A DNA stretch of 64,000 nt from Azophilus sp965247035 (GTDB taxonomy: Bacteria > Pseudomonadota > Gammaproteobacteria > Pseudomonadales > Azotimanducaceae). The notes under the pieces are model-generated. The model saw nothing but the letters and a program-made list of their open reading frames with translations. It did not search any database and had not been told where the DNA came from. A program made the position numbers and the translations under genes. Shown here in pieces: positions 45,243-53,737 of the stretch (position 1 is its first letter; the number at the start of each line of letters is the position of its first letter). The DNA lies in the NCBI GenBank assembly GCA_965247035.1, contig CBDFGJ010000003.1, positions 310,001-374,000 on the forward strand, given 5' to 3'.

Positions 45243-46123
45243 ACCGCATCCCCAATGGCTGGATGCTCGGTCTTGATCTCCCGGTGGCGCACCAGAACAT
45301 TGCCGCGGCGCTGCTTGAACTGCTGACCAAGGCGCTCGCCCATATACACGCTGCGGTGCTGGCCGCCGGTGCAGCCCAACCCAACCGTCAAGTAGGCTTG
45401 GTTGTTGTCTTCAAACTTGGGCAGCCAGGCGTTCAGGAAGACGGTGATGTCTTCCAGCATGTTGTTGGTCATCTCGTCTTGGCTCAGAAACTCCTGCACC
45501 TTGGCGTCCAAGCCATTGAGAAACCGCAATTCCTCCACCCAATAGGGGTTGGGCAGACAGCGCAGATCAAACACGAAGTCCGCGTCCACTGGGACGCCGA
45601 ACTTGAAGGCGAAGGAGTGGAATAACAGACTCAAGCGACCCGCCGTTCTGGGCGCAATGCGCTCCTTGATGAGGGAAACGAGTTCTGAAGCCTTAAGCTG
45701 GGTGGTGTCAATGACCAGATCGGCCAAGGCGGCGATGTCTGCAAGCTGCACCGTCTCGGCGTCTATGGCTCGACGCAGATCCGTGTTGGCGTCCGTTAAC
45801 GGATGCTGACGCCGGGTTTCGCTAAAGCGCTTAACCAGGGTGGGGCTTAGGGCATTGAGATAGAGGATTTCGCCGTTGAGGCCCGGCCTGCTGCTTAAAA
45901 CGCTCCAAATAGCCGAGAATCGCTCGATGCCGGCGCTGCGCACGTCTACGCCAACCGCCAAGTCGGATTGGCCTCCTGTTCCATCAGTGGAGTTGTCTTC
46001 CACCAAGTTGGGCAGAAGGCCGACCGGAAAGTTGTCGATGCAGTGGTAGTTCATGTCCTCAAGCGTGTGCAGCACCGTGCTCTTGCCGGAGCCGGAGCGG
46101 CCGCTGATGATGATGAGCTTCAT
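45239..46123 (-). CDS. rapZ: RNase adapter protein RapZ
   Basis: RapZ binds small RNAs such as GlmZ and guides RNase E, tuning glucosamine-6-phosphate supply; it also has a P-loop. The 294-residue product starts with Walker A GRSGSGKS at 8-15, followed by ALEDMNYHCIDNFPVGLLP-like text (LEDMNYHCIDNFPVGLLPNL). FAFKFGVPVDADFVFDLRCL, then PNPYW, and GLGCTGGQHRSVYMGERLGQ are the C-terminal signature. It lies between ptsN and ptsO as usual. Confidence 0.96.
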   Translation of the reverse strand: MKLIIISGRSGSGKSTVLHTLEDMNYHCIDNFPVGLLPNLVEDNSTDGTGGQSDLAVGVDVRSAGIERFSAIWSVLSSRPGLNGEILYLNALSPTLVKRFSETRRQHPLTDANTDLRRAIDAETVQLADIAALADLVIDTTQLKASELVSLIKERIAPRTAGRLSLLFHSFAFKFGVPVDADFVFDLRCLPNPYWVEELRFLNGLDAKVQEFLSQDEMTNNMLEDITVFLNAWLPKFEDNNQAYLTVGLGCTGGQHRSVYMGERLGQQFKQRRGNVLVRHREIKTEHPAIGDAV

Positions 46124-46132
46124 GGCGGTGCC

Positions 46133-46627
46133 TCATCCCTCTCCACTTGCGGACGCAGGGTCATGTTGATGCAAGGCTTGAAAAAAGCGCTCGGCCAGTT
46201 GCTCTTCGGAACCGGCGGCGCGCAGGCGCGAGCGCTCCTGTTCGTCACCAAACACGGCCGCCAAGTGCGCCAACACCCGAAGGTGGGCGGTGGCCTCACC
46301 CTTGGGCGCCACCAACACGAACAATAGATCCACTGGCTTGCCGTCCATCGCGTCGAAATCAACCGGTTGCGACAGGGAGATCAAGGCACCAAGCAGGCGT
46401 GGACACTGTATGCGGCAATGAGGAATGGCGACGCCGTCGCCAAGCCCGGTACTGCCTAGGAGCTCCCGTTCCATTAGGGCGTTGAACAGGGCGCGAGCCG
46501 AAATGGAAAGATCCGCATGTTCCCTTGCCAGCATTTCCGCCGCCAAGTCCAAGGCACGCTTGCGACTGCTGGCCGTGGTCACCCGACGTATGCAGGCGAT
46601 CGGCAACAGGTCTTCCATCTCCATCAT
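46133..46627 (-). CDS. ptsN: Nitrogen PTS EIIA component
   Basis: EIIA-Ntr receives phosphate from NPr and regulates potassium transport and other targets. The 164-residue product has the phosphorylated His70 in GLGDGVAIPHCRI and the family strand VDLLFVLVAPKGEATAHLRV. ISARALFNALMERELLGSTG precedes the histidine loop. It lies between hpf and rapZ. TrkA, a known EIIA-Ntr target in E. coli, is also encoded in this window. Confidence 0.95.
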   Translation of the reverse strand: MMEMEDLLPIACIRRVTTASSRKRALDLAAEMLAREHADLSISARALFNALMERELLGSTGLGDGVAIPHCRIQCPRLLGALISLSQPVDFDAMDGKPVDLLFVLVAPKGEATAHLRVLAHLAAVFGDEQERSRLRAAGSEEQLAERFFQALHQHDPASASGEG

Positions 46628-46646
46628 TACGATCCGGCGCTTGGAG

Positions 46647-46949
46647 TTATCCTCTGCCCTGATGATGTCTAATTAGCTTCTCTTTGTGCTTGATGACTTG
46701 GCGATCCAGCTTGTCCGTCAGCTTGTCTATGGCGGCGTAGAGGTCATCCGCCACCGCGTCGGCGAAGAGTTCCGCTCCGGCGGCGTGCGCGGTGGCCTCG
46801 GCCTTGTGGACGAGCTTCTCTACGCTAAGCACCACATGAACGTTGGTGATGTGGTCGTAATGACGCTCCAGCTTAGTGAATTTTTCAATCACGTAAGCCT
46901 TTAGCGCTTCGGTGACGTCGATATGGTGTCCAGAGACGTTCAACTGCAT
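46647..46949 (-). CDS. hpf: Ribosome hibernation promoting factor
   Basis: HPF binds the 30S decoding site and promotes 100S dimers in resting cells. The 100-residue short form begins MQLNVSGHHIDVTEALKAYV and has HYDHITNVHVVLSVEKLVHK, AEATAHAAGAELFADAVADD and LYAAIDKLTDKLDRQVIKHK. It normally follows rpoN directly; here a family A repeat lies between them. It is the start of hpf-ptsN-rapZ-ptsO-mgtE if the repeat breaks the operon. Confidence 0.95.
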   Translation of the reverse strand: MQLNVSGHHIDVTEALKAYVIEKFTKLERHYDHITNVHVVLSVEKLVHKAEATAHAAGAELFADAVADDLYAAIDKLTDKLDRQVIKHKEKLIRHHQGRG

Positions 46950-47008
46950 GCGGGGCCTCCTCAGGATTTAGATTGGCTAGTGTGCTTGCTAGGAAACCGG
47001 CGAGTCAA

Positions 47009-47245
47009 ACCGAGCGGGCCTGACCGGGGTCCTAGTTCCGAGCGGGCTTGGGGTGCGGGCTGCCAGCACACAGCCTCGTCGTCGGGCCGGGGGATGGGCG
47101 CAGGCAGTGGCTTAACGCGCCGGCAGGTCAGCGCCGCAAGCCCATTTCACTTCAGACCGGGCTGCTAGGCATTGGACCTCCGTTGAACTCATTGTGTTGC
47201 TTGCGCGATAGCAAGGAGGCTGGCCGTCGTGGGGGGCTCAGGCCA
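47009..47245 (+). repeat. Dispersed intergenic repeat, family A, fullest copy
   Basis: This copy has all modules: ACCGAGCGGGCCTGACCGGG at 47009, GATGGGCGCAGGCA near 47093, GCTTAACGCGCCGGCAGGTC near 47109, CAAGCCCA at 47137-47144, and GGCATTGGACCTC from 47168 to about 47245. The first three match 5463-5588; the last matches 21266-21343. It lies between rpoN and hpf and its end touches the rpoN stop. Confidence 0.65.
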
Positions 47246-48665
47246 ATCGCTTGCGCTTGCTGGACGGCGGAATGGCCATGGACTCGCGATACTTGGCCAC
47301 CGTTCGTCTGGCGACCTTGAAGCTGCGCTCGGCCAGCATTGCTGCAATCTTGCTGTCGCTCAACGGCTTCTTGGGCCCCTCCTGCTTGATTAGATTGCGA
47401 ATCAGCGCCCGAATGGCTGTGCTCGATACCTCCTGCCCGGTGCTGGTGCTGACGTGGCTGGAGAAGAAGTACTTCAGTTCAAAGACGCCACGCGGGGTAT
47501 GCATGCACTTGCGGCTCACCACCCGAGAGATGGTGGAGTCGTGCATGTCCACCGCCTCGGCGATGTCGCGCAGCACCAAGGGCTTCATCGCCCGCTCTCC
47601 CTGCTCCAGAAAGCCCTGCTGCACTTCAACGATCTTGGCCGCCACTTTCAGCAGCGTTTCATGGCGGCTGCGAAGGCATTTCAAGAACCAACGCGCTTCG
47701 GTCAGGCTGTTGCGCAGAAACAGGTTGTCGCGGCTGTTGTCGGCGCACTTGACGAGGGCGGCGTACTGCTCTCTAACACGCACCCGCGGCAAGGACTCAG
47801 GGTTCAACCCTACGGTCCATCGCCCGTTTTGCTTGCGCACCAGCACATCAGGAATGAAATAGCGCGTTGGCTCAACGGAGTGGGCGGCACCGGGGCGCGG
47901 GTTGAGAACCTCAATCAAACTGTTGATCTGAGCCAGCGCACCCTCGCTGAAGCCAGTTGCCCGCTTCAAGGCCGCAAAGTCCTTTGCCGCCAACAATTGA
48001 AGATGATTTTCGACCAGTCCAATCGCCTCGTCACGCCAAGGGGTTTGCGGCGCCAATTGCTGCAACTGCAAGCTCAGGCTTTCCGCCACGCTGCGGGCGG
48101 CCACACCTGGAGGGTCGAACTGCTGCACGATATCAAGCACCCGGGAAACCGCGTCAGTGTTGATCCCCAGCGCCGGGTCAAAGCTGGCGAGGATGTCCTC
48201 AATGCCGATCATCAACACACCGTCGGCGTTGATCGCGTCAATGATGACCAAGGCGATGTCATGGTCAGGCGCGGGCAATGCAAGGGGATTCAACTGCCAA
48301 CGCAAGTGGTCCTGCAGAGAGCCTTCGGCATCGGTCCATTCCAGCGGGTCACAGTCTGGCGCGGCCGGACCCTTCGGCACCTCCAGCGTCTGGTACAGGT
48401 CTTCCCACTGCGCATCTATGGGCAAGTCTTCTGGAATGACGTCCACTTGCTCCAAATCCAAGTCCGGCGCTTCTGGTTCCTCCCCGTTGGCGGTCAATAG
48501 CTCCCCTTCCGCTTCGTCCGGCTCCAGCATCGGATTGGACTCCAAGGCCGCCTGCACCTCCAATTGCAAGTCCTCGGCGGACAACTGCAACATGCGGATC
48601 GCCTGCTGCAATTGGGGTGCCAGCACCTGTTGCTGCCCAAACCGCAGCGCCAGCCCTTGCTTCAT
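47238..48665 (-). CDS. rpoN: RNA polymerase sigma-54 factor
   Basis: Sigma-54 directs polymerase to -24/-12 promoters that need AAA+ activators. The 475-residue product has Region I (GQQQVLAPQLQQAIRMLQLS) at the N-terminus and an acidic Region II. The core-binding domain includes NPRPGAAHSVEPTRYFIPDV. The DNA-binding part has SRVVSRKCMHTPRGVFELKY, then FFSSH, and ends with the RpoN box ARRTVAKYRE. It overlaps the start of a partial tandem copy of its own 5' end, which separates it from lptB. Confidence 0.97.
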   Translation of the reverse strand: MKQGLALRFGQQQVLAPQLQQAIRMLQLSAEDLQLEVQAALESNPMLEPDEAEGELLTANGEEPEAPDLDLEQVDVIPEDLPIDAQWEDLYQTLEVPKGPAAPDCDPLEWTDAEGSLQDHLRWQLNPLALPAPDHDIALVIIDAINADGVLMIGIEDILASFDPALGINTDAVSRVLDIVQQFDPPGVAARSVAESLSLQLQQLAPQTPWRDEAIGLVENHLQLLAAKDFAALKRATGFSEGALAQINSLIEVLNPRPGAAHSVEPTRYFIPDVLVRKQNGRWTVGLNPESLPRVRVREQYAALVKCADNSRDNLFLRNSLTEARWFLKCLRSRHETLLKVAAKIVEVQQGFLEQGERAMKPLVLRDIAEAVDMHDSTISRVVSRKCMHTPRGVFELKYFFSSHVSTSTGQEVSSTAIRALIRNLIKQEGPKKPLSDSKIAAMLAERSFKVARRTVAKYRESMAIPPSSKRKRLA

Positions 48666-49074
48666 CGCCGCCCCACCTCCACTTGTCGAGCCATGAGCCC
48701 CGGCCGGCAGCTAGAGCTTGAAGCTCTCGCCGAGATGCACATTTCTATGGGCAAGTCTTGTGCAATGACGCCCACTTGCTCCAAATCCAAGTCCGGCGCT
48801 TGCGGTTCCTCCCCGTTGGCGGTCAATAGCTCCCCTTCCGCTTCGTCCAGCTCCAGCATCGGATTGGACTCCAAGGCCGCCTGCACCTCCAATTGTAAAT
48901 TCTCGGCGGACAACTGCAACATGCGGATCACCTGCTGCAATTGGGGCGCCAACGCCTGTTGCTGCCCAATCCGCAGCAGCCAGAGCCCTTGCTTCATCGC
49001 CACCCCACCTCCGCTTGCAGAGCCATGAACCCCGGCCGGCAGCTAGAGCTTGAAGCCCTCGCCGAGATACACAT
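48417..49074. repeat. Tandem duplication spanning lptB end and rpoN start
   Basis: Segments 48417-48745 and 48746-49074 are direct repeats of about 330 bases at roughly 90% identity. Each holds the 3' end of lptB (GCAGCTAGAGCTTGAAG) and the first about 85 codons of rpoN. A three-base indel lies near the rpoN start. The junction joins the end of the lptB copy to the middle of rpoN at TATGGGCAAGTCTT. Confidence 0.9.
48662..49003 (-). CDS. Stand-alone sigma-54 Region I-like protein (partial rpoN duplicate)
   Basis: A 113-residue open frame. Residues about 3-87 repeat the first 83 residues of RpoN, for example GQQQALAPQLQQVIRMLQLS, and AALESNPMLELDEAEGELLT, then TANGEEPQAPDLDLEQV. About ten substitutions and one inserted residue separate the copies. 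The core-binding and DNA-binding regions are absent; the frame continues into duplicated lptB 3' sequence (EMCISARASSSSCRPG) before stopping inside the rpoN start. Its own start region copies that of rpoN. Region I contacts activators and the -12 element, so this peptide might modulate sigma-54 in trans. Equally it may be a decaying duplicate. Confidence 0.6.
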   Translation of the reverse strand: MAMKQGLWLLRIGQQQALAPQLQQVIRMLQLSAENLQLEVQAALESNPMLELDEAEGELLTANGEEPQAPDLDLEQVGVIAQDLPIEMCISARASSSSCRPGLMARQVEVGRR

Positions 49075-49768
49075 CGCGCACGGTCTCGTGGGCTAGGATC
49101 ATCTCAGCGTTTCCTTCAGCGATTAAGTGGCCTTCATTGACGATGTAGGCGCGGTCGCAGATGTCAAGGGTGTCGCGCACATTATGGTCCGTAATCAAAA
49201 TGCCGATGTTGCGCGCGGCCAAATCGCGCACCTGCTGCTTGATGTCGCTGACGGAAATGGGGTCCACGCCGGCAAAGGGTTCATCAAGCAGCATGAAGCG
49301 AGGCTCGCTGGCCAAGGCCCGAGCAATCTCCAAACGCCGCCGTTCGCCCCCTGAGAGTTGCTCGCTTAAGGACTTGCGCACCCCATCAAGATGGAATTCG
49401 GCGAGCAGATCCTCCAACCTCTGCTTTTGCGCCTGCTTGGTCAGGTCCCGCCGCAATTCGAGGATGGCCCTAAGATTATCCTCCGTTGAAAGTTTGCGGA
49501 ACACGCTCATTTCCTGTGGCAGGTAGCCAATGCCGGCCTTGGCGCGAACATGCATCGGCGCTTTGGTCAAAGGCTGGCCGTCGAGCGTGATTTCTCCTCC
49601 CTCCGTGCGCAACAGGCCAACGATCATGTAGAAGCAAGTGGTCTTGCCAGCGCCGTTGGGGCCAAGCAGGCCAACGATTTCCCCGCTTGAGACCTGCAGG
49701 TTCACGCCGTCCACGGCCAGACGCTCGCGGTATGTCTTGCGCAAGCTGCGCGCTTGAAGCGTCGCCAT
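49043..49768 (-). CDS. lptB: LPS export ABC ATPase LptB
   Basis: LptB powers extraction of LPS from the inner membrane with LptF and LptG. From the ATG at 49768 (MATLQARSLRKTYRERL) the product is 241 residues; an ATG five codons earlier (49783) would overlap lptA. Motifs are Walker A GPNGAGKTT, Q-loop YLPQEMSVFRKLS, signature LSGGERRRLEIARALAS, Walker B FMLLDEPFAGVDPIS and H-loop ITDHNVRDTL. It ends DVYLGEGFKL. The order kdsC-lptC-lptA-lptB-rpoN is typical. Confidence 0.96.
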   Translation of the reverse strand: MATLQARSLRKTYRERLAVDGVNLQVSSGEIVGLLGPNGAGKTTCFYMIVGLLRTEGGEITLDGQPLTKAPMHVRAKAGIGYLPQEMSVFRKLSTEDNLRAILELRRDLTKQAQKQRLEDLLAEFHLDGVRKSLSEQLSGGERRRLEIARALASEPRFMLLDEPFAGVDPISVSDIKQQVRDLAARNIGILITDHNVRDTLDICDRAYIVNEGHLIAEGNAEMILAHETVRDVYLGEGFKL

Positions 49769-49772
49769 CAGC

Positions 49773-50291
49773 TCATCCGCCATCGCCGGCCGGCGGCGGT
49801 TGCCCCGGCTGCAAAGTGACCCGCACTGGGCGTTGCTGTGTGGCCTGGGCATCCACCGCCTTGGAGACGATGTCGTAATGGATGAACTCGCCGTCCACGG
49901 TGTTGCCGGCCTGCACCAACCGCGCCGAGCCCTGGAAGTCGATGCGCTCCTGCCGAGGATGATAGATGATGGTTGCCGCATTGGCCCTGACCGGCCCATT
50001 GGCGTCATCAAGCATCTGTCGATAGCGGGCTGGCCGCCCCGTGGCGCTGATGCGCAGCAGCTCAGCACCCCGATAATCCACCGTCAGGTGCTCGCCGGTT
50101 ACCACCAAGGTGCCTTGGCGCAGTTCAACATCTCCTTGGTAGACGGCCTGCTCCTTCAACTGGTCGAATTCGGCCGCCTTCGACTTGATGTGAATCGGCT
50201 GCTCGCCGTCCTGCGGCAACGCTATGCAGAGCATCGGCAGGGTGCAGGCGCAACAGACTACAACCAAGGTGCTGAACCGACGGCGCGTCAC
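49773..50291 (-). CDS. lptA: LPS periplasmic bridge protein LptA
   Basis: LptA forms the periplasmic beta-jellyroll bridge for LPS. The GTG at 50291, one base after the lptC stop, gives 172 residues: a signal peptide (RRRFSTLVVVCCACTLPMLC) then PIHIKSKAAEFDQLKEQAVY, GDVELRQGTLVVTGEHLTVD and ANAATIIYHPRQERIDFQGS, the OstA pattern. The longer frame overlaps lptC and is rejected as a start. It ends close to the lptB start. Confidence 0.93.
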   Translation of the reverse strand: MTRRRFSTLVVVCCACTLPMLCIALPQDGEQPIHIKSKAAEFDQLKEQAVYQGDVELRQGTLVVTGEHLTVDYRGAELLRISATGRPARYRQMLDDANGPVRANAATIIYHPRQERIDFQGSARLVQAGNTVDGEFIHYDIVSKAVDAQATQQRPVRVTLQPGQPPPAGDGG

Positions 50292-50292
50292 T

Positions 50293-50898
50293 TCAACGCC
50301 GGAACAGATCTGGCTTGATGAGGGTATGCACAGGTTCATCCTCATTAGACTGCAAGCTAAGGAACCGTTGTTCCAATTTGGCCTGCAGTCCAGAGGCGAC
50401 CGTGCGGCCAACATGGGTTTTGATCATAACATCCCGTTCAGTCTCCACGCGCCGGGGTTCAGGATACACGCGCAGTTCCGACGTCTCGATCCTAATGAAG
50501 CCCGCACCGTCCGTTTGCTCTTGGTGCAGCACCACATCGTCGCGCAGCAGAATGTAGTCCTCATCCAACCCCCCGGCGTTGGGGCGGTGCTTGAACTGAG
50601 CCTGCTTGGCGATTATCCGCCAAGGTGGCTGCGATGGGTTGTACAGGATCATGTCCGGCTCCACCAAGCGAGTGAGGTCATTGTCAAAGTGGAGCGCTTG
50701 CTGCGCCTTCAGCCGATATTGGAGAGCGCCATCGTTCTGGTATTGCTCAATGACCGCCTGCTTCAATAGCAGATTCGGCTCGTCCCGCAATTCCGGCGGC
50801 AACCCGGGGGGTATGACCGCACCACGCCAAGGCGCCAAATAGAAAGCCAAAAGCAGCATCGTCACCGCCAACACAACGCCAGCCGCAAGCTGCTTCAT
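50293..50898 (-). CDS. lptC: LPS export protein LptC
   Basis: LptC is the membrane-anchored link between LptBFG and LptA. From the ATG at 50898 the product is 201 residues. A single helix LAAGVVLAVTMLLLAFYLAP leads to a periplasmic jellyroll with NDGALQYRLKAQQALHFDND, PPWRIIAKQAQFK and DDVVLHQEQTDGAGFIRIET. The start overlaps the kdsC stop (ATGA). Its stop lies one base before the lptA start. Confidence 0.92.
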   Translation of the reverse strand: MKQLAAGVVLAVTMLLLAFYLAPWRGAVIPPGLPPELRDEPNLLLKQAVIEQYQNDGALQYRLKAQQALHFDNDLTRLVEPDMILYNPSQPPWRIIAKQAQFKHRPNAGGLDEDYILLRDDVVLHQEQTDGAGFIRIETSELRVYPEPRRVETERDVMIKTHVGRTVASGLQAKLEQRFLSLQSNEDEPVHTLIKPDLFRR

Positions 50899-51380
50899 GT
50901 GGTTACGAGCCCTTCCTGTTGCAGCAGCCGGAAAATTTCCGCGGCCACGCCTTGGCCACCTGAACACTTGGTGACCAATTTTGCCGCCGCGCGCACCTCC
51001 GGCTGGGCGTTGGCCACGGCGATGGGCAGGCCAACCCATCGCAGAACGGGCAAGTCGGGGTGATCGTCACCCACATAGGCGCATTGATCCGGTTTGAGGC
51101 CGAGGTCGTCCAGCATGGAATTGAAGGTCGCCAGCTTGTCCACCACTCTCTGATGGTTCCGGTCCACGCCCAACTCCTGCGCCCTGCGGTCAACCATCGG
51201 CGAGCGGCGACCGCTGATAAAGGCCACTTCAACGCCGGCGGCACGCAATCGTTTGATGGCGGCGCCATCATGCACATGAAATGAAAGCACTTCATCGCCG
51301 GAGGATGTGTAGGTGATTTTGCCATCGGTCAACACGCCATCCACATCGAAGGCAATCAGCTTGATCGGGCTTGACTGCAT
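50895..51380 (-). CDS. kdsC: 3-deoxy-D-manno-octulosonate 8-phosphate phosphatase
   Basis: KdsC removes phosphate from KDO-8-phosphate for LPS core synthesis. The 161-residue HAD enzyme has the nucleophile in AFDVDGVLTDGKITY, motif II FISGRRSPMV and metal motif VGDDHPDLPVLR. VTKCSGGQGVAAEIFRLLQQ ends it. It follows the antiporter gene. kdsD, often beside it, is missing here. Confidence 0.95.
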   Translation of the reverse strand: MQSSPIKLIAFDVDGVLTDGKITYTSSGDEVLSFHVHDGAAIKRLRAAGVEVAFISGRRSPMVDRRAQELGVDRNHQRVVDKLATFNSMLDDLGLKPDQCAYVGDDHPDLPVLRWVGLPIAVANAQPEVRAAAKLVTKCSGGQGVAAEIFRLLQQEGLVTT

Positions 51381-51387
51381 GGCCGTG

Positions 51388-52356
51388 TCAGTGGGTGGCG
51401 TGTTGAATCAACAACAGGTTGTAGCCAATCCAGGCCAACAGCATCACCGCCCCTTCGAAGCGGGTAATCACCGGCCGGGATTTAATGCCGTAGGCGAACA
51501 AGGCCAACAGCAAGGTCAGCGCCAGCATGGTGCCGCTATCGCGCCACAGCGCCACGGGCTGCATCTCGGTAGTGGCCACTAGTCCAGGCACCGACAACAC
51601 CGCCAGAATGTTCAGGATGTTGGAGCCCACGATGTTGCCAATGGCGATGTCGGTGTGGCCCTTGATGGCCGCTCCCACGGTCGCCGCCAACTCCGGCAGG
51701 CTGGTTCCGACCGCCACGATCGTCAATCCCACGATCAGTTCGCTGATGCCCAAGCGCGAGGCGATCTCCGCCGCCGCCCACACCAGCAATTCGGCACTGA
51801 CCACCACTAGGGCCAAACCGACAATGAGCCAAACCACCCCTTTCCAAGTGGGCATTGCCGGCAGTTCCTTCAATTCTTCGCGAATGCTGTCGGCAAAGTC
51901 CTGCTGGGTGGATGATCTGTTGAATATGAGCAGATAAAGAATCAAGCCAAGCCCGGCGAGCAGCAACAGACTATCTACGAAACTGAGTTCCAAGTCGAAC
52001 ATCAGGAACAACGCAAGAAACGTGGCGCCAAGCAGCCAAGGCAGTTCCGAGCGCCGCACGTGCTTGGAGAACGGCAGAGGCGCAATGATGGCGGTGACGC
52101 CAAGCACCAGCCCGATGTTTGCGATGTTGGAGCCGATGGCGTTGCCCACAGCCAACATGGGGTTGCCCTCCAAGGAGGCCGCTATGGCAACCAGAATTTC
52201 CGGCGCGGAGGTGCCTACGGACACAACGGTCAGCCCGATGACCATTTTGGAGACGCCGAGATTGCTCCCCGTGCTAGCGGCGCCGGACAGAAGCTTGTCC
52301 GCACTCCACACCAAGGTGATGAAGCCGATAAGCAATGCGAGCAACGGCAGCCACAT
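51388..52356 (-). CDS. yrbG: Calcium/sodium antiporter, YrbG-like
   Basis: An inner-membrane cation exchanger of the CaCA family. The 322-residue product has about ten membrane helices and the two inverted alpha repeats: VGTSAPEILVAIAASLEGNP with AVGNAIGSNIANIGLVLGVT, and VGTSLPELAATVGAAIKGHT with AIGNIVGSNILNILAV. It lies just upstream of kdsC, the order known from E. coli yrbG-kdsD-kdsC without kdsD. The ion is inferred from the family only. Confidence 0.93.
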   Translation of the reverse strand: MWLPLLALLIGFITLVWSADKLLSGAASTGSNLGVSKMVIGLTVVSVGTSAPEILVAIAASLEGNPMLAVGNAIGSNIANIGLVLGVTAIIAPLPFSKHVRRSELPWLLGATFLALFLMFDLELSFVDSLLLLAGLGLILYLLIFNRSSTQQDFADSIREELKELPAMPTWKGVVWLIVGLALVVVSAELLVWAAAEIASRLGISELIVGLTIVAVGTSLPELAATVGAAIKGHTDIAIGNIVGSNILNILAVLSVPGLVATTEMQPVALWRDSGTMLALTLLLALFAYGIKSRPVITRFEGAVMLLAWIGYNLLLIQHATH

Positions 52357-52467
52357 GTCGATTCAGGAATCCCAAGCAGATTCGAGTTGCCCAACTTTAG
52401 TCTGTGTTCGCCGTTTAGTCAGCAAACAACTTAGTCCAGCGCCATTTAATTGGAGTCAAAGGCCATT

Positions 52468-52680
52468 AAGGGCGCCTCGATTTTTGCCTGTTTTCAGCGC
52501 CGCGCGTCGGCGCGACTGATTTGAAGTCAGCATTGAGCCGCTGACTGGCGGACTCGTGGGCCGTTTTGTGCCTGTTGTGCCATCTTTTGGGTGCAATCCG
52601 CTCCGCCTCGTGGCTAGATCCACATGTCCGGCCACCCTTCCTTCGTGCCGGGCACGGGTTGATGCACCGCAGTTGCACAA
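52468..52680 (+). repeat. Dispersed intergenic repeat, family B, copy 2
   Basis: It begins AAGGGCGCCTCGATTTTTGC, CTGTTTTCAGCGCCG and carries ATTGAGCCGCTGACTGGCGG. It aligns with the inverted copy at 21010-21206 for about 190 bases, then becomes unrelated. It fills part of the 715-base gap between the antiporter gene and mlaC; the rest of that gap shows no gene. Confidence 0.75.
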
Positions 52681-53071
52681 GACGGCGCATGTTGCTTGCG
52701 CCCGGCACGGGATTTCCGGTCCTCCTCCGGCTGCCGCCAGACCCGCTCCAGCAAAGGGCGAAAACGGCCGCGGCGAATTCTTGGACCATGCCCAAACCGG
52801 CAAAATGCCGGCCCGGCACCACGTCGCTATGTTTTCGCCACCAACCCTATCGGCAACAACGCAGCAAAACGTGTAATCTTGCCTGTTCCGATGGTTTAGT
52901 TCAGTGAATGCAGTGAATGGTCGAAGCTCGGTATGCCGCCCGTACGTGAGTTGTAAAACAACAACCGCTCTGCTGGCATCGGCTTCTCGCCGCTGGCGAG
53001 CCGGCCGGCATGGCCACGGGCATTCGCACGCTGCGCGGTTTCAAGGGCGAGCGAAAGCCGCGGCTGGAGCT

Positions 53072-53737
53072 ATGACGCAACGCCTCGCCATTTGGTTGCT
53101 AGCGACAGCCTTCGGCGTCGCCCTGTCCGCGCCGGCCAGCGCCAACAAACCGCAGCCGGAAAGCGCAATGGAGTTCGAGTCCCCAGCTCATCAGATGATC
53201 GCCGAGATCTCGCGCAGCCTGATCGTGCTGATCAGGGAAGGGCAGAGCTACGCTGACGAGGATCCGGAACGTTTTTACATCGCCGTTGACGCACTGCTGA
53301 CGCCAAAGGTGGACTTCGCCGGCTTCACCCGCCGCGTCATGTCCGTGCATTACCAACGGGCCACCCCGGAGCAGCGAGCGAACTTCGCCGAAACCTTTAA
53401 ATGGAGCTTGATCCGCACGTATGCACTGGCCCTGACGGAGCTCACCTTTGGTGAAGTCATCGTTTTGCCGCCGGACGGCCCGCCCCGCAATCTACAAAGG
53501 CGCAACGTGAAGATGGAAATTCGCAGCGGCAGCGAAATCTACCCAATCACCTACACCACCACCTTGGACCAGGACGGCAACTGGCGCATCGGCAACATCA
53601 TCATCGCCGGCGTGAACATCGGCTTGGCTTTCCGCAGCCAGTTCTTGAGCATGGCGGCGGACAACCGCTACGAAGGCGACCTCAATCAGTTGATAGACAC
53701 TTGGGATCGCTTCGTGGCCGGGAGCGCTTCTCCCTGA
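53072..53737 (+). CDS. mlaC: MlaC-family phospholipid-binding protein
   Basis: MlaC carries phospholipids across the periplasm between MlaA and MlaFEDB. From the ATG at 53072, preceded by GGAG, the product is 221 residues with a signal peptide (LAIWLLATAFGVALSAPASA). The mature part has ERFYIAVDALLTPKVDFAGF, then TRRVMSVHYQRATPEQRANF, WSLIRTYALALTE, and GNWRIGNIIIAGVNIGLAFR, the family core. It usually sits in mlaFEDCB; here it stands alone before dapA. The open frame upstream to 52904 has no family likeness. Confidence 0.9.
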   Translation: MTQRLAIWLLATAFGVALSAPASANKPQPESAMEFESPAHQMIAEISRSLIVLIREGQSYADEDPERFYIAVDALLTPKVDFAGFTRRVMSVHYQRATPEQRANFAETFKWSLIRTYALALTELTFGEVIVLPPDGPPRNLQRRNVKMEIRSGSEIYPITYTTTLDQDGNWRIGNIIIAGVNIGLAFRSQFLSMAADNRYEGDLNQLIDTWDRFVAGSASP

